Shown: positions 1 to 7,284, counted from the first letter of the stretch. The stretch: 7,554 nt of DNA from CAYLRF01 sp964385995 (GCA_964385995.1 CAYLRF010000069.1:1-7554), one strand, 5' to 3'. Made by a program: numbers and translations. The notes: a model not told the origin generated them from the sequence alone.

Positions 1-1157
1 GCGGCCCAGATGACGCCTCCGTTTGCCGAACCCGTATGCTTCGCGTCGCCCGCGCGGTTATCAAGAACCGTACATCCCTTTAAGGTAAGGGTGCTGATCT
101 CCTTATTATCCTTCCTCTGATCGATATAGGCCACGCCTCCTCCGGTACCCGAGGTATTATCTCTGAAAGTATATCCGTCAAATTTTGCCGTGCCGCTACG
201 AAGGTAGATGACCCCTCCGCCTTTTTCACTGCTGTAATTGTCCTCAAAGATCGCGTGCTCGGGATGATCCCCCGCCTTAAACGTAAGCACCGAATCCGCG
301 TAGCTGAACGTGGAGATCGCGCCGCCGAAGGCTTCCTTTCCTTCCACGTAATTTCCGGTGAACCTGCAGTCGGTAGCCTCCATAGAGCCGCTTACGGCTA
401 TCGCTCCGCCCGCGCCGGCGGCATTGTTCACGTTATTTACATAGTTACCGATAAACTCGCTGTCATTTAAAGCGGCGGTCTGTTTGGCGTCGATCTTTAT
501 GGCGCCGCCGTGCCAGTCGGCGAAGTTGTTTTCAAAGACGGATCCCGTATCGATAAAGCTGCCGTTAATCACCTTTACCGCCCCGCCTTCACCGTTTGTC
601 TCCTTCTCGGTGATCTGTCTCGCCGCGTTTTCCTCAAACGAGCAGTGATCCGTCTTCACCTTCGCGCCCCCATTGATGTAGAACACCCCGCCGTTCGGCG
701 CGGCGTTGTCCTTAAACCTGCAGCCTTTTGAAAATGTCGCCTCGGCTTTATCCTTTATGTACATCACTCCGCCTCCGCCGGTATCCGACGGATTATTTGA
801 AGTGTTCCCGATGAAATCGCAGTCAGTGACATTTATCTTCGTTCCGACGGCGGGATTGTTGTTCGCTGCCCAGAGTACCGCGCCGTTTGCCGCGCCGGTG
901 TAGACTCCGTCTCCGGAGCTGTTTTCCGTGAATTTACAGTCGTTCAGATTTACCTCGCCGTTATTTACCGCGATACAGCCGCCGCCCCTGTTTATCACGT
1001 GTTTTTCGAACACGCAGCCGCCGGCGTTAAAAGTGCCGTCGTTTACGAATACCGCGCCGCCCGTATCGCTGGCGCCGTCCGCGTTCTTATTCGTGTCGTT
1101 AGCCGTAAAGGTGACATCATCGCAGGTGATGACGGCCTTCTCGTTTACTCCGCCTCC
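1..1157 (-). repeat. Array of Pmp-like coding repeats (GGA[I/V]...CxFxxN)
   Basis: This part of the beta-helix gene encodes residues 452-836. Repeat units begin near residues 452, 484, 509, 542, 578, 606, 642, 668, 701, 729, 764, 790 and 830, and are 20-30 residues long with variable spacers. Nine of the twelve complete units close with an exact FxxN of plain type (468, 527, 566, 599, 625, 659, 686, 717, 755) and a tenth does so at 782. Two are degenerate: FEKH at 501 and VLDN at 815. The last unit is cut by the window edge. Units differ strongly at DNA level, so this is an old, diverged array rather than a recent tandem expansion. Confidence 0.85.
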
Positions 1158-2510
1158 GCGCTGCCGGCACGACTCGATGACGCCGTTGGAGAGATTAAAC
1201 TTCACGCCGCTGTAGATATTAAAGCCCGCGTTGCAGTTCTTTATCTCGAAATTGCTGATATCGCACGTACTGGTGCTTATCTTATTGTCGCCCGTCATGA
1301 CGGGGTGGAACGTGACGCCCGTTGACTCGCTGTCGTAGATCCTGATGTTTCTAGCCTTCACGTGTGTCCCGCTCTCTCCCGTGATGGAAAGGGACGCGGC
1401 CTTGGTATTTTTTAACACACAGTCGTAGATGTTCACCGTGGCGTCGATACCGTTGAAATAAAATCCCTGTGTCCCCGACGTGTCAAATACCGAGTCCTCG
1501 ATGGTTAGGTTCGTATATGAGTAATGTTTGATGAAATTATTCGCCACATTTTTCACGTTTATCCGGGAGATATTGACGTCTGTCGCGCCCGGGCTGATGC
1601 GTATGGCGTCGTATCCCAGATCGTAAAACTCGACATACCCGTTCTTTTTAGCGCCTTCATATGAAATATCCAGTTGCCCCATAGATTGGATGCCGCCGTG
1701 ATTGCTTTTGGTCGTGGAGCCGTTCGTGTATCTCCCGCCCCGTATGTCGCCCACGGTATTTTCATCCAGCTTTATGCAGAAGCAGGCGAGATCTCCGATC
1801 CCCTGTCCGTCAAAGAGCGGATCGCCCGTCACCTTCAGGTAACCGCCGCTTCCTATGCACACCTGATCTGTCACGCCGCCTTTATACTCGCCGTCATTTA
1901 TGAAGACCTTGGACTCATTTTTCGTAAAGACGCCGTTGCGGCCGAGGTCGTGCAGATTGCAGGCGTTTAACGTAAGCTCGGCGTTATCCGCCTTGATTCC
2001 CGCCTCGGAGGTCCTGGCGATGTCCACCCCGTCCGCCGTAAGCTTGGAATTATAACCCGCGAAAATGCCGCCCGCGCGGTAGTTGCCGTTAAGTCTCGTG
2101 CCTTCCAGTACCAGCGACGCTTCCTCGTCGATCTCTATGATATATCCTTCCGGGATACCGTCGAAATAATACGAAAGCTCGACGTCACCTTTTACGCGCT
2201 TGTTGCCTTCCACCTTAAGAGGCGCGCCGACTTTTACATCGCCCGTGACAGTGATGTCAAGATCCTGCTCTGCCTTAAGGTACTCGCGAAGCTCTTTCTC
2301 ATCCGCGGCAGTGACCACAGTATCCGGGATGACGGGCTTTTCGGGCTTTATCTCTTCCTTATGCTGACTGTCGGACTGCGGCCTGTCGGATGAGTCGTCG
2401 CGCGGGAGCAAAATCAAAAGCAGGACGACGGCCGCCACGCACACCGCCGCTGCCGATGATATGATGGCTATGAGCTTTTTCTTATTTTTACTCTTCTCAT
2501 TTCCCTCCAT
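1..2510 (-). CDS. Membrane-anchored right-handed beta-helix surface protein with Pmp-like GGAI/FxxN repeats (3' end beyond window)
   Basis: An uninterrupted frame of 836 codons starts at ATG 2510-2508 and runs off the left edge with no stop. The start is set by a GGAGGAGG SD at 2521-2528, 10 nt upstream of the ATG. Residues 1-12 are Lys-rich and cytoplasmic; 13-35 form one hydrophobic membrane segment with no lipobox or evident cleavage site, so the rest should lie outside the cell. Residues 36-62 are a polar, Pro-containing linker, and about 64-130 resemble the capping region before beta-helix adhesins. Residues ~130-450 have short beta-strand coils of the pectate-lyase/PbH1 type. From ~452 to the edge there are twelve complete repeats plus a partial one, each opening with GGAI, GGAV, GGGV or similar and closing with FxxN (for example FTEN 527-530, FIGN 566-569, FKDN 599-602, FTGN 717-720). 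Repeats of this kind define the chlamydial Pmp family. No catalytic residues are recognisable. Adhesin, stalk or glycan-binding roles are possible; the function is not known. The missing C-terminus may carry a wall anchor or further domains. Confidence 0.9.
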   Translation of the reverse strand, partial: MEGNEKSKNKKKLIAIISSAAAVCVAAVVLLLILLPRDDSSDRPQSDSQHKEEIKPEKPVIPDTVVTAADEKELREYLKAEQDLDITVTGDVKVGAPLKVEGNKRVKGDVELSYYFDGIPEGYIIEIDEEASLVLEGTRLNGNYRAGGIFAGYNSKLTADGVDIARTSEAGIKADNAELTLNACNLHDLGRNGVFTKNESKVFINDGEYKGGVTDQVCIGSGGYLKVTGDPLFDGQGIGDLACFCIKLDENTVGDIRGGRYTNGSTTKSNHGGIQSMGQLDISYEGAKKNGYVEFYDLGYDAIRISPGATDVNISRINVKNVANNFIKHYSYTNLTIEDSVFDTSGTQGFYFNGIDATVNIYDCVLKNTKAASLSITGESGTHVKARNIRIYDSESTGVTFHPVMTGDNKISTSTCDISNFEIKNCNAGFNIYSGVKFNLSNGVIESCRQRGGGVNEKAVITCDDVTFTANDTNKNADGASDTGGAVFVNDGTFNAGGCVFEKHVINRGGGCIAVNNGEVNLNDCKFTENSSGDGVYTGAANGAVLWAANNNPAVGTKINVTDCDFIGNTSNNPSDTGGGGVMYIKDKAEATFSKGCRFKDNAAPNGGVFYINGGAKVKTDHCSFEENAARQITEKETNGEGGAVKVINGSFIDTGSVFENNFADWHGGAIKIDAKQTAALNDSEFIGNYVNNVNNAAGAGGAIAVSGSMEATDCRFTGNYVEGKEAFGGAISTFSYADSVLTFKAGDHPEHAIFEDNYSSEKGGGVIYLRSGTAKFDGYTFRDNTSGTGGGVAYIDQRKDNKEISTLTLKGCTVLDNRAGDAKHTGSANGGVIWA

Positions 2511-2545
2511 GAACCAAAACCTCCTCCCATAAAAAACGTGAACGT

Positions 2546-3709
2546 CTACTGTACCCGATAATGGCCTTTTACGCCTCCTTTAAGATCCTCGGCGTATATG
2601 ACGGAAGGATCCCTGTCGTGCTCCACCTGCACGTCATAAGTCCCGTCGCCCGACGTGCACACCAGCACCGTGCCGTCAAGAGCGGTATGAAAAACCATCG
2701 CTCCCACGTCCAGATAATCCTGAATGACGGCGTCACTGGCGATGACGGAAAGCTCCGCCACCGCTATCTTCGGTCTTACGATGTCGGCGAATTTCTTCGT
2801 GTCAAGCGCGTTTGACATCCCGTGATGGCCCATCTTTACCACGTCACACCTTAAGGTATCCTTATACCGCTCGGCGACTTCAACACCGGTCTCCACGCCT
2901 TCCTCGTTTTTCCCGCCGTCACCTACGTCGCCTCCGTAATACCACGTCGAGTTTTGCCATGTTATCTTCACGCACAGCGATTTTAGGTTCGCGTTGCCCC
3001 AGTGAGTCTCGCCCTCCTTCGGGTGCAGGATCTCGCAGTCCGCCGGTCCGAACTTAAACTTATATCCTTCGCTTACCTCGTCGCGGGGTATGCCCCTCTC
3101 GGCGCAGGCCTGCGCGAAGTCGTATCCCGGGCCGCCTTGCATGGGCTTCGTATACTGCGTGGACTTATTCGTTATGACTCTCTTCACGGTGAAATTATCA
3201 AAGATCGCCTTCCAGCCTCCTATGTGATCGCGGTGCGGATGAGAGGCCATGAAAATATCGATCGTATCTATCCCGAGCCGCTTTATGAAGTCCACTATGT
3301 AGCCGTTTATGCCCTCGAAATTGCAGTCTATCAGCATAACCGTGCCGTCGGGAGCTATGAGGAGATTTCCGTCGCCCGAATGGCTGGTCTCCGTGAGATT
3401 CTCAAGCGTCGTGTCGGAACGCAGAAAGAACGCAGCGAATTTCCCCTCGATATTCTTCCTGTCCGTCAGGATATCGCGATACTGATACTCGGTCTTTACA
3501 TATTCCTCATATGAAAGCTCTTCCTCTTCCGCGCCGTAATCATCCGACGAATCTTCGCCGCCCTCCGAATCACCGCTTTCGTCGCTTTGCGCGACATCGG
3601 AATCCTTTCCGGCGGTCTTATCTTTCCCTGCCGTCTTGCCGCAGCCCGCCGCCGCCAGCATAAGCAGCGCCAGAAGCAGACAAAGTATCCTTCTTAATCC
3701 GCGCCTCAT
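2546..3709 (-). CDS. Secreted lipoprotein with ComEC-like metallo-beta-lactamase (MBL) domain
   Basis: This encodes 387 residues from ATG 3709. An in-frame GTG lies two codons upstream at 3715, but the AAGG SD at 3717-3720 is 7 nt from the ATG and only about 1 nt from the GTG, so I prefer the ATG. A signal peptide ends in a lipobox, LAAAGC, with lipidated Cys23. It is followed by a linker to ~residue 70 that is very rich in Asp, Glu, Ser and Gly. The MBL fold occupies ~90-350: HPHRDH at 157-162 is the HxHxDH metal motif, Asp261 lies in GGD after a strand, and GHHG at 294-297 supplies a further His. The order, with an NLKS element near 241-244 before the GGD, matches the hydrolase domain of ComEC/Rec2 and stand-alone secreted relatives. 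No ComEC membrane channel is present, so it is not the DNA-uptake pore. A metal-dependent hydrolase outside the membrane is expected; a nuclease or phosphodiester/phosphorylcholine esterase are both possible. The beta-helix gene follows after 35 nt, probably in one transcript. Confidence 0.88.
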   Translation of the reverse strand: MRRGLRRILCLLLALLMLAAAGCGKTAGKDKTAGKDSDVAQSDESGDSEGGEDSSDDYGAEEEELSYEEYVKTEYQYRDILTDRKNIEGKFAAFFLRSDTTLENLTETSHSGDGNLLIAPDGTVMLIDCNFEGINGYIVDFIKRLGIDTIDIFMASHPHRDHIGGWKAIFDNFTVKRVITNKSTQYTKPMQGGPGYDFAQACAERGIPRDEVSEGYKFKFGPADCEILHPKEGETHWGNANLKSLCVKITWQNSTWYYGGDVGDGGKNEEGVETGVEVAERYKDTLRCDVVKMGHHGMSNALDTKKFADIVRPKIAVAELSVIASDAVIQDYLDVGAMVFHTALDGTVLVCTSGDGTYDVQVEHDRDPSVIYAEDLKGGVKGHYRVQ

Positions 3710-3715
3710 CTTCAC

Positions 3716-3921
3716 ACCTTCCTTTCTACCCTGAGAATTTTTATGATATTACTTATATCCCCGACATCTTTTTACGCAGTGTCGCGGATTGCTCCGAACC
3801 GCGCGTTTTGCGATTCCCGCACGATCTCTCAGATTTCGCGGAAATCAGGGGAACCGCCCGATAAATTCATCTTCATCACCGGCCGGCTTTTATAACTTCA
3901 TCTTCATCACCGACTTTCAGT
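3716..3921 (-). other. Intergenic region between binding-protein and MBL genes
   Basis: These 206 nt hold the direct repeats at 3866-3912, a 6-bp hairpin with a 3-nt loop (GATTTC / GAAATC, 3832-3846), and an A+T-rich stretch at 3736-3758 with -10-like boxes TATAAG (3757-3752) and TATCAT (3748-3743) on the minus strand. Neither has a good -35 box at 16-18 nt. No hairpin is followed by a T-run, so I cannot place a terminator for the importer operon. A separate promoter for the MBL and beta-helix genes here is plausible but weakly supported; read-through from the importer is also possible. Confidence 0.4.
3866..3912. repeat. Two 16-nt direct repeats with 31-nt period
   Basis: TTCATCTTCATCACCG occurs at 3866-3881 and 3897-3912. 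Similarity continues for a few more bases, with TTAT shared one base after each copy when read on the minus strand. Read on the minus strand the core is GTGATGAAGATGAA, which overlaps the ATGAAGATGAAG that begins the binding-protein gene at 5367. The first copy on the minus strand lies 9 nt after that gene's stop. An 8-bp palindrome, CCGGCCGG, sits next to one copy. The frames that could start here end after a few codons (about 5 and 15), with no good SD. Confidence 0.85.
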
Positions 3922-5367
3922 CTACTTTCGTCCCGACGTCTTAAGTCTCTTCGCGTAAGTCGTAATCGCGACGTTTAACCTGTAGTCGGCATTTTCTATC
4001 GTCGTGTTTATGTCGGAATCGGGATCGGTAATAAGCGAGCTTATGACATCTCCCAGCGCGTTTAAAAGTTCGTCGCCCAAAGGAGCGTATGTGCCCGTGC
4101 AGTCCTTTGACGTGTTTAAAAGCACGTCGTTTACGATCTTTCCCGAAGGGAAGTTCTTATTTTGCCAATCCTGTATGACCGTGGAAGCCGCCGCCGCCTT
4201 CGTATAAGGCACGTAGCTGTTGTGAGTGCACCAGTATTCCTGACTCTCCGTCTTCGCGCAGAACTTGATAAATTCATAGGCGCCCTGCATTTCTTCCTTG
4301 TCGCCCGTATTGCATATGAACATACCCGTTCCTTCGCTTAAGCACTGGCCCTTAAACTTCGCGCTATCGTCCAGGCCCGGAGTGGGGATAAACGTATACT
4401 CAAAGCCCGGCTTAGTCCCGGTGATGACGGCGTCATAGAAGTACGAGTTCGTATTCTTCCAGAAAAGAATCTTCCCGGCGCGAAACTCCGAACCGAGGTC
4501 GTTGATGTTAAGCGACTTGTGAAGGACCTTGTCACGCGAAAGCTGCTGTATGATCTTCGCGTACTTTTCTATGTAGGCCTTCGTATTTCCCTCATTGATC
4601 AGCGACTTGGTCGGAAACGCCTTGAATCCGTTCTCATTGTCGACGATGTCGATTCCCTGTATCCTCAGCATGTCATGCAAATCGGCGCCGCCGGAGCTTG
4701 TGAGTCCGTAGGTGATTCCCGTCGTGGATTTTTGCTTCACGGCTTCGGTCGCCACCTGGGCTATCTTTTCGAAGCTGAAGGATCTTACCTGCTCCTCGGT
4801 ATAACCCATCTTCTTTAGGACGCTCATGTTCACGCCGTAGCCTGTCATGCTGACGCCTATGGGAGAGCCGACCATGTTGCCGTCGCGGTCGCAGTATGAA
4901 GTGCGGACCACATCGTAGAAATCCTCCGTCCACTTATCGGGATCCGCGTCCAGATACGGCTGAAGCATAGCTATGAAGTTCAGATCGGCGTACTGTGCTA
5001 TGGTAAGCGGGGTGCCGGTGATAAGCGACGGATATGATTTCTTATTCATGCCCAAAAGCGACGTGCGCATTTCACCCGTCGAGCCGCGGTTCATGATCTC
5101 CACCCTGTACTTACTCTGGCTCTGATTAAAACGCTTCACAAGCTCCTGCGTGGGTTTGAAATGATTCGAGGAATATCCGCACCAGAATGTGATCTTCTTT
5201 GTGCCGCCTAAGCCTTCGCTACTTTCACCCTTATCCGCGCTCTCCGTCTTCGAACTGTCCGAATCCTTACCGCTGTCTTTCTTCTTCCCGCAGCCCGCAA
5301 GCAGCGAACAGGTCATGACCGCCGCCAGCAAAAGGGCCAGCCATCTTGTAACTTTCTTCATCTTCAT
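3922..5367 (-). CDS. Extracellular solute-binding lipoprotein, family 1 (CUT1 sugar / UgpB-like)
   Basis: This 481-residue protein captures the substrate outside the membrane for the two permeases encoded just upstream. It has a signal peptide with lipobox LLAGC and lipidated Cys26, then a Lys/Ser/Asp linker to ~56. The mature fold opens with the typical ITFWCGY strand (59-65) and the helix before FNQSQ (80-84). A further family signature lies at ~168-188 (SPIG ... YGVNMSVLKKMG), the equivalent of the 'yYNkd.fkkaG' segment. Later come LSEGTGMFI (343-351), AYEFIKF (363-369) and NSYVPYTKAA (383-392), a counterpart of the usual 'GyiPvrk' segment. Length is normal. Two starts are possible: ATG 5367, 9 nt after a GGAGG, or ATG 5361, 6 nt after AAAGG. 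I use the first. The substrate cannot be read from sequence: the resemblance to UgpB is general, and oligosaccharide or polyol-phosphate ligands are equally possible. The gene is last in the operon, unusual for this class but not rare in Clostridia. Confidence 0.92.
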   Translation of the reverse strand: MKMKKVTRWLALLLAAVMTCSLLAGCGKKKDSGKDSDSSKTESADKGESSEGLGGTKKITFWCGYSSNHFKPTQELVKRFNQSQSKYRVEIMNRGSTGEMRTSLLGMNKKSYPSLITGTPLTIAQYADLNFIAMLQPYLDADPDKWTEDFYDVVRTSYCDRDGNMVGSPIGVSMTGYGVNMSVLKKMGYTEEQVRSFSFEKIAQVATEAVKQKSTTGITYGLTSSGGADLHDMLRIQGIDIVDNENGFKAFPTKSLINEGNTKAYIEKYAKIIQQLSRDKVLHKSLNINDLGSEFRAGKILFWKNTNSYFYDAVITGTKPGFEYTFIPTPGLDDSAKFKGQCLSEGTGMFICNTGDKEEMQGAYEFIKFCAKTESQEYWCTHNSYVPYTKAAAASTVIQDWQNKNFPSGKIVNDVLLNTSKDCTGTYAPLGDELLNALGDVISSLITDPDSDINTTIENADYRLNVAITTYAKRLKTSGRK

Positions 5368-5403
5368 CCTTTCCTTCCTCCTTCTGTTATTATTTTTCCT
5401 CTA

Positions 5404-5418
5404 CCGACGCCGTGTCGG
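5404..5418 (-). other. Hairpin between the permease and binding-protein genes
   Basis: CCGAC and GTCGG form a perfect 5-bp stem with a 5-nt loop in the 107-nt gap, 36 nt upstream of the binding-protein start. It is not followed by a T-run, so it is not a terminator. A hairpin here could stabilise the downstream part of the transcript, which would help make more binding protein than permease; that role is inference. Confidence 0.35.
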
Positions 5419-5474
5419 AAGTGATACCTTGGCTTTAACGCCGCTCATACGACATTTGCCCGATTTTTTCGCGC

Positions 5475-6296
5475 CTAACTCTTCAGCGCTCCCGCCGTCA
5501 TGCCCGCCACGATCTGATCCACTCCGAAGATGTATATAAGAAGCGGTACCACCATGCTGATGGCAGTGGCCGCGAACACGTAGCCCGGGTACAGATTCGC
5601 GTCTATCATTATCTGGGCGAGACCTACGGGGATGGTCATGCGCTCCGGCTTCGTGGTGACAAGAAGCGGCCAGAAATAAGAGTTGTACGTACCTATAAAG
5701 CTCGTAAGGGTAAGGGCGGCTATGATTGACTTACTAAGCGGAAGCACGACGGATACGAAATACCGCATATCGCCGCAGCCGTCGACCTTGGCCGCCTCCC
5801 ACAGCTCGTTCGGCAAGGTCATCATGTGTTGCCTCAGCATGAACACGCCCGATACATTTACGAGACTTACGATACTTATGCCGAAGAACGTGTCCATAAG
5901 TCCCATCCGCTGCACTGTGCCGTAATTTGACATGATGGTCGTCTCACCGGGTATCATCATGACCGTGAGAATAACCGCGAAGAGCGCCTTCTTAAAAGGA
6001 AAGTCAAAATGCGCGACCGCGTAGGCGCAAAGCGCGCTGACTAAGATCTGTGTCGGTATGGTGATGAGTATGACGATGAAAGTATTGCGCAGCAGCATCG
6101 GTATGTCGTAATTCGTGACCGCGAAGATATAGTTTTCCAAAGTCGGGTTTTTCGTGAACAGGTTAAACGGCAGGCTGTCTATCTCTCCGTTTGACTGGAA
6201 GCTTAGGATCACGGTGACGACGAGCGGGAAAATGATGAGAAGCCCCACCAGTATTTTAAAGATAAGGGATATATTGTATTTCACTCTCTTTGACAT
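5475..6296 (-). CDS. Carbohydrate ABC transporter permease (CUT1, UgpE/MalG-like)
   Basis: This 273-residue inner-membrane subunit pairs with the permease upstream to form the translocation channel. Six membrane segments lie at about 10-33, 70-92, 103-125, 134-156, 189-212 and 238-260. The cytoplasmic EAA loop that docks on the ATPase is clear: EAAKVDG at 167-173 followed by VVLPLSK at 183-189, the standard spacing. The NSYFWPLLVTT segment (205-215) is typical of the MalG/UgpE side of the pair. Length is normal. The start at ATG 6296 has an unusual SD: the best match, GAAAGG at 6309-6314, is 12 nt away and lies 4 nt from a different, out-of-frame ATG at 6304. The gene begins 45 nt after the upstream permease stop and ends 107 nt before the binding-protein gene. 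No ATPase gene is in the window, so a shared one elsewhere is inferred. Confidence 0.93.
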   Translation of the reverse strand: MSKRVKYNISLIFKILVGLLIIFPLVVTVILSFQSNGEIDSLPFNLFTKNPTLENYIFAVTNYDIPMLLRNTFIVILITIPTQILVSALCAYAVAHFDFPFKKALFAVILTVMMIPGETTIMSNYGTVQRMGLMDTFFGISIVSLVNVSGVFMLRQHMMTLPNELWEAAKVDGCGDMRYFVSVVLPLSKSIIAALTLTSFIGTYNSYFWPLLVTTKPERMTIPVGLAQIMIDANLYPGYVFAATAISMVVPLLIYIFGVDQIVAGMTAGALKS

Positions 6297-6341
6297 GGTC
6301 GCATAAATCCTTTCAAATGCGTATCCGGCGGTTTTTGCTCT

Positions 6342-7235
6342 TTATTGATAAAATACGAACTTCTTCTCGAAGAAGAACTGGATCCGCGTTACCAAAAAGA
6401 TGATGACGAAAAGGATCACCGAGTAGCAGCACGCGATCTCGAACATACCCGTATTCATCGCCTTGCTGTATATCTCCGTCGTGATGGTGGTCGTGGCGTA
6501 ATTCGGACCGCCGCCCGTGAGCAGCTTTATCTGCGTGAAGGTCTTAAACGCCGTCACCAGCGATAAAAAGAGCACGAAGAATATCTGCGGCGAGGCTATG
6601 GGCACCATGATCTTCGTCGCCTTTACGAAACCGTTCGCCCCGTCTAACGTGGCGGCCTCCAAAAGCTCATCCGAGACATTCCTGAAACCCGCGAGCAGAT
6701 ACAGATACGAACCCGCCACATGCGACCAGCTCGTCACTATGGCGACACAAAGCATGGCGGTCTTCGGCTCCAAAAGCCAGTACCATCTCGTGCCCAATAC
6801 CGAGTTTATGAAGCCGCCCTTTTCCGGCAGGTCAAACATCATGATCCATACGGCCGAGGCCGCGGTATGCGAAATGGCAAGCGGCAGCGCGTAGAGTGTG
6901 GTCACGATCTTCTGCCCCTTCCCTCTCTTACAGCCCAGGATCGCGAGGATCATCGCCGAGACAAAGGTGAGGACCAGATTCATCCCCGCGAAGATAAAGG
7001 TGTTTCCTATGATCTTCCAAAAATGCGGGTCGTTTGCCATATTTTTCCAGTTATCCAGACCCGCCCATCCGAGCCACCTGCCGATCTCATCGGTCACGGA
7101 AAACGAGTCGATAAAAGTCTTCATAAAAGGATAAAAAGAAAATGTCGCGAATAAGACAAACGCCGGAAGCATAAGAAAATACGGAAGCACCGGAACTTTT
7201 TTCTTTTTTTTCGCTGTTTCATTTGTCTTTGTCAT
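6342..7235 (-). CDS. Sugar ABC transporter permease (CUT1, UgpA/MalF-like)
   Basis: This 297-residue subunit is the first gene of the importer operon and forms the channel with the UgpE-like permease. After a Lys-rich cytoplasmic N-terminus (residues 9-13 are all Lys) come six membrane segments at about 14-36, 78-101, 109-134, 160-183, 212-238 and 264-287. The EAA loop is EAATLDGA at 193-200 with a following IMVPIASPQ at 209-217. LTGGGPNYATTT at 239-250 is the signature that UgpA-type permeases carry before the last segment. The start at ATG 7235 is firm: AGGAGG at 7241-7246 lies 5 nt upstream. The upstream non-coding stretch contains a terminator, inverted repeats and a microsatellite, so this gene is the likely first cistron. 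Substrate is not determined by the permease sequence. Confidence 0.94.
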   Translation of the reverse strand: MTKTNETAKKKKKVPVLPYFLMLPAFVLFATFSFYPFMKTFIDSFSVTDEIGRWLGWAGLDNWKNMANDPHFWKIIGNTFIFAGMNLVLTFVSAMILAILGCKRGKGQKIVTTLYALPLAISHTAASAVWIMMFDLPEKGGFINSVLGTRWYWLLEPKTAMLCVAIVTSWSHVAGSYLYLLAGFRNVSDELLEAATLDGANGFVKATKIMVPIASPQIFFVLFLSLVTAFKTFTQIKLLTGGGPNYATTTITTEIYSKAMNTGMFEIACCYSVILFVIIFLVTRIQFFFEKKFVFYQ

Positions 7236-7265
7236 GTATGCCTCCTAACTTTTCTCTCCCGATCC

Positions 7266-7284
7266 GCCTTTCATCTCGTAAGGC
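7266..7284 (-). other. Small hairpin in the first permease leader
   Basis: GCCTT and AAGGC (plus strand) form a perfect 5-bp stem with a 9-nt loop, ending 19 nt upstream of the AGGAGG of the first permease. A nine-residue reading frame starts inside it at ATG 7274 and stops at TAG 7245, its stop overlapping the SD. It has no good SD of its own, so I do not call it a gene. Confidence 0.25.

Noticed and set aside
255..1970. Plus-strand open frames of 65-108 codons opposite the beta-helix gene
   Set aside because: They overlap a continuous 836-codon minus-strand frame with clear repeat structure, have no family features, and look like shadows of its Gly/Asn/Asp-rich codons.
3002..3514. Plus-strand 170-codon frame opposite the MBL gene
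   Set aside because: The minus strand encodes an MBL protein with all metal motifs intact; the plus-strand product has no recognisable domain.
2546..3709. DNA-uptake ComEC channel protein
   Set aside because: Only the hydrolase domain is present, on a lipoprotein signal peptide; the multi-pass ComEC membrane domain is absent.
3775..3812. CGCGG...CCGCG inverted arms in the gap before the MBL gene, considered as a terminator for the importer operon
   Set aside because: The stem is only 5 bp before a mismatch and no T-run follows on the minus strand.
2725..4436. The same palindrome TGACGGCGTCA at 2725-2735 and 4425-4435
   Set aside because: Both lie inside coding sequence and encode Asp-Ala-Val-Ile with the same preferred codons, so chance codon use explains them.
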